Shown here: in pieces, positions 1 through 7,400 of the stretch
Position numbering within the stretch: the first letter of the stretch is position 1
Layout: each line of letters starts with the position of its first letter
Assembly (NCBI GenBank): GCA_015064555.1
Contig: SVRZ01000018.1
Coordinates: forward strand, 1-50,057
Direction: 5' to 3'
DNA: 50,057 bases
Source of the DNA: Oscillospiraceae bacterium
GTDB lineage: Bacteria > Bacillota > Clostridia > Oscillospirales > CAG-272
Program-made: the position numbers and the translations under genes
The notes under the pieces: model-generated
The model's database searches: none
What the model was told of the DNA's origin: nothing
What the model saw: the letters and a program-made list of their open reading frames with translations, nothing else

Positions 1-118
1 AATTGCCTGCGGCATGAATTGTGCCTTGCGGCACGTTGGTTGCAATTCAATTCATGGAGCGAAGCGAGAATTCATGGCAAAGCCAATTCATGATGCGTTA
101 GCATCAATTCATTCACAG
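1..118. repeat. Mini-hairpin array A (linker AATTCAT/ATGAATT)
   Basis: Short GC-rich inverted repeats such as GCCtgcGGC, GTGCCttgcGGCAC, GGCaaaGCC and GATGCgttaGCATC are separated by the 7-nt linker AATTCAT or its complement ATGAATT. The array may continue to the left of the window. The same plan, with a different linker, recurs at 1862-2060 and 32604-32903. No protein-coding signal is seen here. Confidence 0.75.
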
Positions 119-135
119 AAAACAAACCATATAAA

Positions 136-177
136 ACTTCCTTTCGGTCGGGTAATACCATTATACCGAAAGGAAGT
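136..177 (-). terminator. Terminator of the 218-1711 glycosidase gene
   Basis: A 13-bp perfect stem (ACTTCCTTTCGGT at 136-148 with its complement at 165-177) lies just past the stop codon of the minus-strand gene. On the minus strand it is followed by TTTTAT, a plausible intrinsic terminator. Confidence 0.75.
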
Positions 178-217
178 CATAAGTCCATATAAATATTTGA
201 AAATTATTTGTTATTAT

Positions 218-1711
218 TTAATTCAACTGATATACGTTTAAAATATTTCCTTGCATATCTGTCTCAATACGCGAATCGGCTGCATGTGTAAACATCTCCT
301 TACCGTCGATATAGGCGATCATCATCTCGCCGTCGCACCGAAGTGTGTAATCCTTCCCCAATGTCTGCGTATATTCGAACTTGCCGAGTTCCTTCACTGC
401 ACTCCACAGTATTCTATCATATCTGATATTAACACCGCAAAGAATGCTTATATATTCAAGTGCAGCAAGCATTGTGGGGCCGTATCCGTTATCGCCTCTC
501 GATGCTTTTCCCGTAAAGGGATCGTAGCATTGCACGTATCTTCTCTCGCGCCCGATCACCTCGAGAAATCTTTTTCCAAAAGTGACCGTCTCTCTGTGAA
601 ATCCGTAATTCAAAAGCGCATCGATACTTCTTTGCCAGATAAGCCCGTTTACGGGACCGCCCCAGGAATTATCATCCAGATCCTCGGCGAGAGCTCCGGC
701 GGCAAGAAGATCCTTGTAGCAGTTTGATTTTTCTGCATTCATGTGGAAATATTTATCGTTGACCGCAATAGACGGTAGCGGCATTGCGGTAAAAAATTCG
801 TTTTCATTCAGTAAATGCTCTCTGAGAAAATCCTCCGCCATGCTGTGCGTCATAAGTCCCGAATACATGCACTTGATATTCTCCTGTGTAAGGGCATCGA
901 TCTTTTTTTCAAATTTGTCATAGCAGAAAAAGGCGTGTCTCTCTTTATCCCAAAGTTTTTCGTACGCAAGCTTAGCAATCATCTGTGCGCCCTCTTTCCA
1001 AAACTCCGTCTTGCCATTTTCAAGGATCTCGGAAATTTTTGCAAGTACCTCTCTGCAAGCGTATGAATATCCCATATACTGCGGTGAATCGAAGGGCAGA
1101 TTTTGATAATTTTCCGGAGGTACCGATGCGCCCCAGGAACCATGATCCGGCATCTTTAATCCGCTAAGCGTAAAGACAGTGCTGTTGTCTTCCCCTGTAT
1201 CCCATATGCACCAGCTCTCAAGGCATCCGTCCTTATTGGAATCGCGATAAGACCAAAGGTAATCGTCAAAACGGCTCAGCGCGTCGTAAAGCATCTCAAG
1301 ATAGTCGCGGTCCTTGCCGATCAGGTAATAAAGCTTCAGCGCCGAATGCGGTAAGAAACAGCCCTGCATCCAGTCATAATGTACCGACGTGCCATGCCAC
1401 GGATTATCATTCCTGATCATGCCGGGCATTTTTCCGTCCGCCCTCTGGTTTCTTAAAAAAATGAGTATATTGGCGAGTGCAATCTTAAGATCTCTCTTGG
1501 CATACATCTCTCCGCCCATAGGTTGCGTCTCAAGCCAGACACCAATGTACTTGGCACCCTCGATAAGACACCTATAATCACCAAAGACTCTGATGTTACT
1601 TCGGCAAAGCTCCTCGCACTCGTCAAAAATAGTTTTCAACATCTCGTTCTCTGATGTAAACGAGACTCCTGTTTTATTCAGATCGTATTCTTCAACACAC
1701 CATTTTTTCAT
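218..1711 (-). CDS. Six-hairpin (alpha/alpha)6 glycosidase, GH63/GH37-like
   Basis: This 497-residue protein has no signal peptide or membrane segment, so it should act in the cytoplasm on an imported sugar or oligosaccharide. Aromatic and acidic motifs fit the (alpha/alpha)6 barrel of the trehalase, GH63 and mannosylglycerate-hydrolase group. WDTGED lies near residue 170, in the usual place of the catalytic acid, and WGGPVNGLIWQ and GDNGYGPTMLAALEY lie in the C-terminal third. The start is placed at the ATG at 1711 because a GGAG sits 6 nt upstream. An in-frame TTG four codons earlier overlaps that ribosome binding site. Substrate is not predictable from sequence alone. The gene stands alone, with a strong terminator after it and a hairpin-rich gap before it. 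Confidence 0.75.
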   Translation of the reverse strand: MKKWCVEEYDLNKTGVSFTSENEMLKTIFDECEELCRSNIRVFGDYRCLIEGAKYIGVWLETQPMGGEMYAKRDLKIALANILIFLRNQRADGKMPGMIRNDNPWHGTSVHYDWMQGCFLPHSALKLYYLIGKDRDYLEMLYDALSRFDDYLWSYRDSNKDGCLESWCIWDTGEDNSTVFTLSGLKMPDHGSWGASVPPENYQNLPFDSPQYMGYSYACREVLAKISEILENGKTEFWKEGAQMIAKLAYEKLWDKERHAFFCYDKFEKKIDALTQENIKCMYSGLMTHSMAEDFLREHLLNENEFFTAMPLPSIAVNDKYFHMNAEKSNCYKDLLAAGALAEDLDDNSWGGPVNGLIWQRSIDALLNYGFHRETVTFGKRFLEVIGRERRYVQCYDPFTGKASRGDNGYGPTMLAALEYISILCGVNIRYDRILWSAVKELGKFEYTQTLGKDYTLRCDGEMMIAYIDGKEMFTHAADSRIETDMQGNILNVYQLN

Positions 1712-1861
1712 TTTCGTCTCCAATTACATGATTTATATGAATTGAATCATTCTAAAAACCTTTGTGTCTACCCGTTTTTGCTCGGATTTTTTTGAACTTG
1801 ATTCCAATATCTTTCCGGTTCCATTGTAGCACACTTTGGTGTGGAGCGCAAGAGCTTGAGA

Positions 1862-2060
1862 ACAATTCTCATCCCAATCACGCTGTAGGCGTGTATATCA
1901 TCCGCAACTTGTTGCGGTATATCATCAAAGCGGAACGCTTTGCATCTCATCAAGCCGCAGGTAAGATACACGCTGACGCGTGATGAGATACAGCCCCAAA
2001 GGGGCTGGTGATATGCGCCGCACTTCGTGCGTCGATGATATACCAAGCCTGCGGCTTGGA
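1862..2060. repeat. Mini-hairpin array B (linker ATATCAT/ATGATAT)
   Basis: This fills the gene-free gap between the glycosidase (start 1711) and the tRNA-Cys. At least seven mini-hairpins are seen, among them CGCtgtagGCG, CCGCaacttgttGCGG, AAGCGgaaCGCTT, ACGCtgaCGCGT, GCCCCaaaGGGGC and AAGCCtgcGGCTT. They are separated by ATATCAT or ATCTCAT in the left half and by ATGAGAT or ATGATAT in the right half, so the whole array is itself a loose inverted repeat. The stretch 1712-1861 shows no clear feature beyond the glycosidase's own leader. Confidence 0.8.
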
Positions 2061-2062
2061 TA

Positions 2063-2096
2063 AAAAAATCCTGAAAGCGATGCTTTCAGGATTTTT
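2063..2096 (-). terminator. tRNA-Cys terminator
   Basis: AAAAAATCCTGAAAGC pairs perfectly with GCTTTCAGGATTTTT around a 3-nt loop. The T-run on the minus strand lies directly after the tRNA. The symmetric A and T tracts would also stop transcription from the other side. Confidence 0.85.
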
Positions 2097-2170
2097 TGGA
2101 GGTGCCACCCAGATTTGAACTGGGGATAGAGGTGTTGCAGACCTTTGCCTTACCACTTGGCTATGGCACC
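2097..2170 (-). tRNA. tRNA-Cys (GCA)
   Basis: The cloverleaf on the minus strand runs from GGTGCCATAG to an encoded CCA. The 7-bp acceptor stem is GGTGCCA/TGGCACC, the D-loop contains AGTGGTAAGGC, the anticodon loop is CTGCAAC with GCA, and the T-arm contains GTTCAAATC. Length is 74 nt including CCA. A perfect consensus promoter lies upstream and a terminator directly downstream, so it is a single-tRNA transcript. Confidence 0.95.
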
Positions 2171-2189
2171 GTGTTTTTAATGCCTATAC

Positions 2190-2218
2190 ATTATATCAAA
2201 GAGTCGGGCATTTGTCAA
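2190..2218 (-). promoter_or_regulatory. Promoter of tRNA-Cys
   Basis: On the minus strand TTGACA (complement of 2213-2218) and TATAAT (complement of 2190-2195) are separated by 17 bp. This is an exact sigma-A consensus about 20 bp before the tRNA 5' end. Confidence 0.9.
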
Positions 2219-2325
2219 GGGATTTTTGAAAATATTTTTGCCAAAAATTCAAAAAGAAAATTCGCAAGGAAAATCCAAGAAGAAAAGTCAGGATCATATT
2301 CAATATAACCTATCGAAAAAAACAC

Positions 2326-2385
2326 AAAAAGCACGGAACAGACTCGCACTTTACGTTATATCGGGAAGTCTGCACCGCGCTTTTT
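2326..2385 (-). terminator. Terminator of the small XRE gene
   Basis: AAAAAGCACGG at 2326-2336 pairs with CCGCGCTTTTT at 2375-2385 with one G-U pair. An inner CAGACT/AGTCTG stem extends the hairpin. It begins only about 7 bp beyond the stop codon of the minus-strand XRE gene, and T-runs follow on the minus strand. Confidence 0.65.
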
Positions 2386-2391
2386 TGTGCT

Positions 2392-2607
2392 TCACTTTTG
2401 TATTTTGGGGTTATCACTTATGCCCAGAATGTAATCAACCGAAACTTTATAGAATGATGAAAGCTTTATCAGAATGTCCGTCGGGATGTCCCTTTGCCCA
2501 AGCTCGTAGTTGCTGTAAACCTGCTGGGAGCAATTCAAGATCCTTGACATTTCCTTTTGGGTAAGATCTCTATCCTCCCTCAGATCTCTGATCCTCTTAT
2601 ATACCAT
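2392..2607 (-). CDS. Small XRE/Cro-CI family repressor
   Basis: A 71-residue protein that is almost entirely one helix-turn-helix domain of the Cro/CI type. LTQKEMSRIL is helix 2, followed by a recognition helix around CSQQVYSNYELG and the closing VSVDYILGISDNP, typical of XRE_N single-domain regulators. An ATG four codons upstream (2619) is in frame, but only the 2607 ATG has a purine-rich GAGAGGG before it, and that spacing is short, so the start is uncertain. It is divergent from a lipoprotein gene, with two near-identical dyads lying in the spacers of the two promoters. I infer that it represses itself and the lipoprotein. There is no sensor domain, so the inducing signal is unknown. Confidence 0.85.
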   Translation of the reverse strand: MVYKRIRDLREDRDLTQKEMSRILNCSQQVYSNYELGQRDIPTDILIKLSSFYKVSVDYILGISDNPKIQK

Positions 2608-2648
2608 ATTCCCTCTCATCTTTCAGCTTGATGAAAAAATTATACCAA

Positions 2649-2688
2649 ACTGCAAAATGCGGTATTGACTTTTACTGCAAATTGCGGT
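2649..2688. promoter_or_regulatory. Paired operator sites of the XRE/lipoprotein module
   Basis: Two 15-bp sites, ACTGCAAAATGCGGT (2649-2663) and ACTGCAAATTGCGGT (2674-2688), differ at one base and are near-palindromes (AC-GCAA-TTGC-GT). Their centres are 25 bp apart. The right site fills the spacer of the lipoprotein promoter. The left site lies between the -10 (2639-2644, TATAAT on the minus strand) and the weak -35 of the XRE promoter. This layout is what a repressor controlling both directions would need. Confidence 0.75.
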
Positions 2689-2693
2689 ATAAT
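2665..2693 (+). promoter_or_regulatory. Promoter of the 2777 lipoprotein
   Basis: TTGACT at 2665-2670 and TATAAT at 2688-2693 have a 17-bp spacer, which is almost wholly occupied by the second operator dyad. Confidence 0.85.
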
Positions 2694-2776
2694 GCTTTTA
2701 TACAAGACTCTATTTTGTGCTTTTGCCGATATTTTATAGGCAATTCAAAATTGGTTTTGCGAAAGGAGAATAAAAT

Positions 2777-3499
2777 ATGAAAAGCATAAAAAAAACGATA
2801 GCGTTTACCTTACTAATAATTATGTTGGTAACTCTTACCTCCTGTTCATTCATATCGAATATATTTCACAAGCACATATGGCAGGATTCCCTGATCAAGC
2901 AGCCGTCTTGTTCTGAATGCGGTATCATTAAAAGTGTTTGCTCGGTTTGTGCAAAAACGAAATATTCCGAATTAAGCATGGTAGATCACAAGTTTGTAAA
3001 CGGTATATGCACCGCGTGCGGAAGAAATAGCAGCATAACTAAAGTAGCTATGACCGACAATTCAGAGTCCGAAAAAGTGTGGTCGATGGAAAAAATATAT
3101 GAGATTGCTCTCAATTACGGTTTTGAAGATACTTATAATTCATTTGTGTATTACCTTGACGGAACTACACTTAGCTCCGCCAGAATAGATTCACTTGGAA
3201 GGATTCATTTAACAGTTTCCTTTGAAAATACAAAAGGAGAAATCGTAAACCTTCCTATTGCAAAGAATTTCGAGCGGGTTTCGGTAAAAAACACCTCCGC
3301 GCCTATCGGAACACTTTTGTATGCAGATATAGTAGACAGAGAATTACTCCTCACATATAAAAACGGAATCAGAGTTTCCGCAGGATCGTTGAATGGATCA
3401 GCCTCATCCCATATAACCGGCTTTGCCATAAATGCATCAAACGAGCTTGTTATATATTATTCCGACAACCTGATAGCATATGCCGGTTTAATAAGCTGA
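2777..3499 (+). CDS. Lipoprotein with Cys-rich ribbon-like segment, function unknown
   Basis: This 240-residue protein starts with a basic MKSIKK, a hydrophobic stretch and the lipobox LTSC, so it should be lipid-anchored outside the membrane. Residues 28-80 carry an H-W...C-x2-C-G...C-x2-C...H...C-x2-CG pattern. It resembles the short Cys/His modules seen between repeats in clostridial surface proteins. The rest (about 85-240) is probably beta-rich and matches no family I recognise. The ribosome binding site is AAAGGAG, 8 nt before the ATG. It is transcribed from an operator-covered consensus promoter shared with the divergent XRE gene and ends at a strong terminator, so it forms a two-gene module with that regulator. 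Function unknown. Confidence 0.8.
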   Translation: MKSIKKTIAFTLLIIMLVTLTSCSFISNIFHKHIWQDSLIKQPSCSECGIIKSVCSVCAKTKYSELSMVDHKFVNGICTACGRNSSITKVAMTDNSESEKVWSMEKIYEIALNYGFEDTYNSFVYYLDGTTLSSARIDSLGRIHLTVSFENTKGEIVNLPIAKNFERVSVKNTSAPIGTLLYADIVDRELLLTYKNGIRVSAGSLNGSASSHITGFAINASNELVIYYSDNLIAYAGLIS

Positions 3500-3651
3500 C
3501 AAATACAGGATTCAAAGGGGCTTGTGCATTTGGGCGCAAACGAAAATGACCTAAAAATAATGAAAAAACTCCAAAAACAATAAATGAGCTGAGAAATATG
3601 GTATATAAGGTTAAAATTCGCTCCAAATCCCCCTATCCCCTTAGCGCATTC

Positions 3652-3689
3652 GAGGGTAGCTCAAGTTCAAAAGAACTTGAGCTACCCTC
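3652..3689. terminator. Convergent terminator, 17-bp stem
   Basis: A perfect 17-bp stem with an AAAA loop begins GAGGGTAGCTCAAG and is followed by TTTCTATTTT on the plus strand. It lies between the convergent lipoprotein and DUF4886 genes and probably ends both. Confidence 0.8.
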
Positions 3690-3721
3690 TTTCTATTTTC
3701 AACGGGATTACAATAATTCCG

Positions 3722-4450
3722 TCATATCTTCATCGACTGAACCGCCCTTTGGATAACCGCTACCGTATCCTCCGGGATGGGCTCATCAAAGTCGCGGAAG
3801 GCATTTCCTATGACGTCCTTCTTTGTTAATGCGCGGTACCACAAAAGTCCAAGCGCATATCTGCCGATGCCGAAGGATGCATGGAAGGTATCCCTATGGA
3901 TGACCGATATTCCGTTATCCTCCGTAAGAAGCTTCATAAAAAGCTCACCCGAAGGGATCACTCCGCTTGCCCCGATAAGGCTTGCGGCGGCGGTATATGC
4001 CGCTACAACGTCCTTTGCCATCGCTGCGGCGCTGCTGTAGCCTGCGAGCTTTTCAAGACGGTCGCTGCCGTCCTCATATGCCCAGGTTTCGTGGATATAG
4101 AGCTTTGCCTTGGGAGCACATTTGCGGACGTATGCCGCAAGCTCCTCTATATAGGGCCGGTAGCTATCCGGCTTAAAGGAAGAGAGGCTTGCCTGCTGAA
4201 GAGTTACAACGTCCCAACTGCGGTTCAAAAGCGCTTCGGAAAGTGACACGGTAAAGCCTGTTTTAAATCCGTTATACTGAAGCTCATATGCCCTATCACC
4301 CGAGAGCATATTTCGGTAATGACGGTCAAGAGTGCACCCGCCGATGTAAAGATTGACTACGTTGATCCTCTCGCCGTCTGCTCTTGCGATATTGTGAAGG
4401 TACCTTGTGGCATCCTCGGAAAAGCTGTTTCCTATTGCTAATATATTCAT
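3722..4450 (-). CDS. DUF4886 family protein (SGNH-hydrolase-like)
   Basis: A 242-residue cytoplasmic protein opening with MNILAIGNSFSEDA. The GNSFS is the first block of the SGNH esterase fold, in which Ser is the nucleophile. LQQASL comes later, and DTFHASFGIGRYALGLLWYRAL near the C-terminus carries the catalytic-type Asp and His. Family members (DUF4886) commonly sit beside plant-polysaccharide genes, and an esterase or deacetylase role on a sugar is plausible but unproven. The start is taken at 4450 because the GGAG ribosome binding site 6 nt upstream overlaps an alternative ATG at 4462. It lies 74 bp downstream of the GH127 gene on the same strand, so the two are likely co-transcribed. 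Confidence 0.8.
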   Translation of the reverse strand: MNILAIGNSFSEDATRYLHNIARADGERINVVNLYIGGCTLDRHYRNMLSGDRAYELQYNGFKTGFTVSLSEALLNRSWDVVTLQQASLSSFKPDSYRPYIEELAAYVRKCAPKAKLYIHETWAYEDGSDRLEKLAGYSSAAAMAKDVVAAYTAAASLIGASGVIPSGELFMKLLTEDNGISVIHRDTFHASFGIGRYALGLLWYRALTKKDVIGNAFRDFDEPIPEDTVAVIQRAVQSMKI

Positions 4451-4524
4451 ATATTTCTCCATATGCCGATATTAAATCGGATAATTGCTAATAATAGTTT
4501 ACAAAATCCGCTATATGTGTGATT

Positions 4525-6339
4525 TTATACAAGCGGAATCTCGGTCATTCTGAGCTTTGCGCAGCCATAGGGATAAAGCTCTATTGTCTTTTCTTCGCCG
4601 ATGGGAGTTCTCGATTCGGGCGTCATTGCGGCAACCGTTTCATATCCGGGAAGAAGCCCCCATACGATAGGTGCAACGCGCGCCTTTAAAACCACGGGCG
4701 GCTTCTCGGATGAGAACGGCACCTCGCCTACAGAGCGCTCCTCGACCTCAAAGAAAGGCGAGGCATATCCGAACTGCCAATCGGAGGTCGGGATATACTC
4801 ATAGTCGCAGTAGGGCGCCTTGCGAAGGACGCCTTTTTTCTCATATTCTAACGCATTCTTCTCATATGCTATCGGGAGCGAGAATACAAGCGAGCCGCAC
4901 TTCACCGCTTTGAGATCATGCGGTCTGTCAATTAGCACGGGTACGGTCTTGAACTCGATTACGATGCGTCCGCCGGTGCCTGCCTTAAGCTTCATGCTGA
5001 GCTTTTCGCGAACTGAGACCTCGGCACCGTTTACGCGAAGCTCCTTGGCAAAGGAAGGAATGCGAACCTCTAACGTGATGTCCTTATCTGTGGAAACCGA
5101 ATATTCAAGTCTGTTCTTGAAGGGGTAATCGGTCTTGAGTGTAACAGAGAACGACTCGGTCTTTATGCTCGAAGGAATCGGAACTGCCGATAATACCGTA
5201 TCACCGCTATACATAAATGCGGAAAGCGCGAGCTTAGGCCAGCCCTGATTGAAATTCGCGGTGCAGCAGCCGAAATTCGGCTCAAGTCCGAATATATGTG
5301 CCTCTGAGTTGTTGCTTCCGAAATGGGGACGGCCGGGAAGCTTACGGCAGGCGATCTGATTGCTCATCTGCAGATACTGATGCGCCCACATATCGTCGCT
5401 TATCGTGGCGGGGAGCGCATTGAAGGCAAGCACCTCGAGGCGCTCTGCCCATTTCGCATCGCCCGTCTCGGCATAAAGCAGCTCATAGGAATACATCTGC
5501 TCAACCACAGCGCAGAGCTCTGTGCCCTGCACCGGACTCAGGCCCGAAAGGCATTCATCGCCTGTGTAGAGCCCTACGGGCGTGCCGTTGTATGCCGCGA
5601 GAAGGGTGTGAAGCATTTCTGCCTTGTCGGTATATTCCTCGCCGAGCACGTCGCAGACGAGTGCTTCATATTTAAGCATCATAACGAGGTTTACTATATG
5701 GGTATCATACGTCCACTTGCAGAGCGGTCTTTTCCAAAGGCTCGTAAGCTCGGTGTAATCTGTGCCCTGAGCGCGAAGGAGCTCGGCGAGGCTATCGAGC
5801 CAGGGCTCGGAATATCTCTCCTTCAGGAATTTGATTGCAATAAATGCTTCAAACCAGCGGTATTTGCCCCAATCGAAGAGCTTTACGGTTTCGCTCTTGA
5901 GCAGGTCATAATAATTCTTCATAACGCGGTAAAGCACCTCGGGGATCCTATCGTCGCCCGAGCAATCGTAATAGACCACGAGAACCTTTGATATGAGCTG
6001 AACCGCCCAGGTGTCATAGGTGGGTATATTCTCCTCGGCACAGGGACATATCCATCCGCTTTCCTTCTGATAAGAAATAATGGCATCTATATATTTTTTA
6101 GCTCTTGCTATCATATCCTCGTTCCCGAGAAGATAGGCAAGCGGAATGAAGCCGTCCAGCCAATAGGGTACCCTTTCCCACCCCTCGGCATCTCCGCCTA
6201 TCCACGCACTGTCGCGCACGTCGCGCCAGCACTTATCGAGATTTCCGGAAAGTCCCTCCGCCTGTATCTCAAGCTGACGCAAGAGCCAGCCCTCCGGTTT
6301 TACCTGTGACGGATTAAAAAAGCTCCATTTACTGCGCAT
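4525..6339 (-). CDS. Beta-L-arabinofuranosidase-like glycosidase (GH127, DUF1680)
   Basis: A 604-residue enzyme with no signal peptide, so probably cytoplasmic. An (alpha/alpha)6 barrel occupies roughly residues 1-380 and beta-sandwich domains follow. The zinc-thiolate site of the family is visible: Glu274 and Cys276 in GTELC, then Cys358-Cys359 in NFGCCTAN. In the Bifidobacterium enzyme HypBA1 the matching residues bind zinc, and the first Cys of the pair is the nucleophile. The family removes beta-L-arabinofuranose from arabino-oligosaccharides. GH127 relatives have other activities, so the substrate is tentative. GGAG lies 8 nt before the ATG. Divergent from an AraC regulator that probably activates it. 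Confidence 0.88.
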   Translation of the reverse strand: MRSKWSFFNPSQVKPEGWLLRQLEIQAEGLSGNLDKCWRDVRDSAWIGGDAEGWERVPYWLDGFIPLAYLLGNEDMIARAKKYIDAIISYQKESGWICPCAEENIPTYDTWAVQLISKVLVVYYDCSGDDRIPEVLYRVMKNYYDLLKSETVKLFDWGKYRWFEAFIAIKFLKERYSEPWLDSLAELLRAQGTDYTELTSLWKRPLCKWTYDTHIVNLVMMLKYEALVCDVLGEEYTDKAEMLHTLLAAYNGTPVGLYTGDECLSGLSPVQGTELCAVVEQMYSYELLYAETGDAKWAERLEVLAFNALPATISDDMWAHQYLQMSNQIACRKLPGRPHFGSNNSEAHIFGLEPNFGCCTANFNQGWPKLALSAFMYSGDTVLSAVPIPSSIKTESFSVTLKTDYPFKNRLEYSVSTDKDITLEVRIPSFAKELRVNGAEVSVREKLSMKLKAGTGGRIVIEFKTVPVLIDRPHDLKAVKCGSLVFSLPIAYEKNALEYEKKGVLRKAPYCDYEYIPTSDWQFGYASPFFEVEERSVGEVPFSSEKPPVVLKARVAPIVWGLLPGYETVAAMTPESRTPIGEEKTIELYPYGCAKLRMTEIPLV

Positions 6340-6386
6340 ATGTAAAACTCCTTTGCAATTCAGCCCTGCAAAAGCATCAATTCATA

Positions 6387-6413
6387 CTGTAGATCGACAC
6401 CGCACTGCTACAG
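6387..6413. promoter_or_regulatory. Inverted repeat in the GH127 leader
   Basis: CTGTAG at 6387-6392 and CTACAG at 6408-6413 face each other across 15 bp, about 50 bp upstream of the GH127 start. The likely GH127 -10 (TATAAT, complement of 6425-6430) has only a poor -35, as expected for an activator-dependent promoter. The repeat could be a binding site or a leader hairpin. Low confidence. Confidence 0.3.
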
Positions 6414-6474
6414 GGTTTTTATTTATTATATCACACACATTTTGAGCTATAAATTGCTAAAATCGCAAAAAACA

Positions 6475-6503
6475 TTGACAAAATCACACAAAGATGATAG
6501 ACT
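6475..6503 (+). promoter_or_regulatory. Promoter of the AraC-type regulator
   Basis: TTGACA at 6475-6480 and TAGACT at 6498-6503 have a 17-bp spacer. The -10 is imperfect. Confidence 0.55.
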
Positions 6504-6537
6504 ATCCTAAAACACCTGTGAAATGGAGCTCAAAGTG

Positions 6538-7302
6538 ATGAATATCGACCTTGATAAGCCGATTGTATATAAGCATGCATCCTTTCGTTTTTTTGCTAAG
6601 AACGAGCATCACACAAGCCGTCTCTCGACCGATAACGTGCTTCTGCTTGTTTACGACGGTGTGCTCCGCTTCTCCGAGGAAGGCGTGCCATATGAGATAG
6701 GAGCAGGAGAATATTTTATCCAAAGAAGCGGTCTTTATCAGTCGGGTGAGCTGCCAAGCGACGCACCGAAATATCTTTACGTGCATTTCGATGCCGAGTG
6801 GTGCGAGTCGGAGGGATCGCTCAGATCAAGCGGCAAATATGACGTCGGACGGCTTTTTCCGCTTATGGAGCGGATGGATGCCGCCTGCCACAAGGGGCTG
6901 CCGCTGGCTGAGCAGCAATATATTTTCCTGAAGCTGCTTCTCTCCTTACGAGTCACTGCGGCACAGTCGGATACCTCCCACCGCCTTATCGAATATATAG
7001 ACGAAAATATCGAGCATATCTCCTCGCTTGCGGATATATGCAACGAGCTGCATTACAGCAAAAATTACGTCATAAGGATATTCAAAAAGGAGCTTGGCGC
7101 GTCCCCCTTCACCTATATAAACGAGGTCAGAATGAACAAGGCTATGTACCTGATAAAGACCACATCGCGTCCTATCGACGAGATCGCGCGCCTCTCGGGC
7201 TACAGCGATTATTCCTACTTCTACAAGCGCTTCGTCAGAAAGAACGGCATCTCGCCCCTGAAATGGCGAAAATGGGCGCGTGAGCATGCGGTGAGTGAGT
7301 GA
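6538..7302 (+). CDS. AraC family transcriptional regulator
   Basis: About 254 residues. The N-terminal half (to about 145) is a cupin-like sugar-sensing region with the pattern LLLVYDGVLRF...GEYFIQRSGLYQ. The C-terminal 100 residues carry the paired AraC helix-turn-helix units: LADICNELHYSKNYVIRIFKKELGAS, then the signature IDEIARLSGYSDYSYFYKRFVRKNGISPLKWR. The start at 6538 is preferred because GGAG lies 9 nt upstream. The in-frame ATG at 6523 overlaps that site and has no ribosome binding site of its own. It is divergent from GH127, so it probably activates GH127-DUF4886 in response to an arabinoside. Confidence 0.88.
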   Translation: MNIDLDKPIVYKHASFRFFAKNEHHTSRLSTDNVLLLVYDGVLRFSEEGVPYEIGAGEYFIQRSGLYQSGELPSDAPKYLYVHFDAEWCESEGSLRSSGKYDVGRLFPLMERMDAACHKGLPLAEQQYIFLKLLLSLRVTAAQSDTSHRLIEYIDENIEHISSLADICNELHYSKNYVIRIFKKELGASPFTYINEVRMNKAMYLIKTTSRPIDEIARLSGYSDYSYFYKRFVRKNGISPLKWRKWAREHAVSE

Positions 7303-7321
7303 AAGCATCAAAATATAATTT

Positions 7322-7363
7322 GAGCGAAGATGGCATTTTATTTCCATCTTCGCTCGGTTTTTA
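7322..7363. terminator. Convergent terminator after araC-type gene
   Basis: GAGCGAAGATGG pairs perfectly with CCATCTTCGCTC across a 10-nt loop and is followed by GGTTTTTAT. It lies between the regulator and the convergent InlB-repeat gene. Confidence 0.85.
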
Positions 7364-7400
7364 TAAGAATTTTGACGTTTTGGTTCAATATCAGGTTGTG

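Noticed and set aside
2097-3499. An integrated element at tRNA-Cys carrying the XRE/lipoprotein pair
   Set aside because: No integrase, excisionase or direct repeat of the tRNA 3' end could be found.
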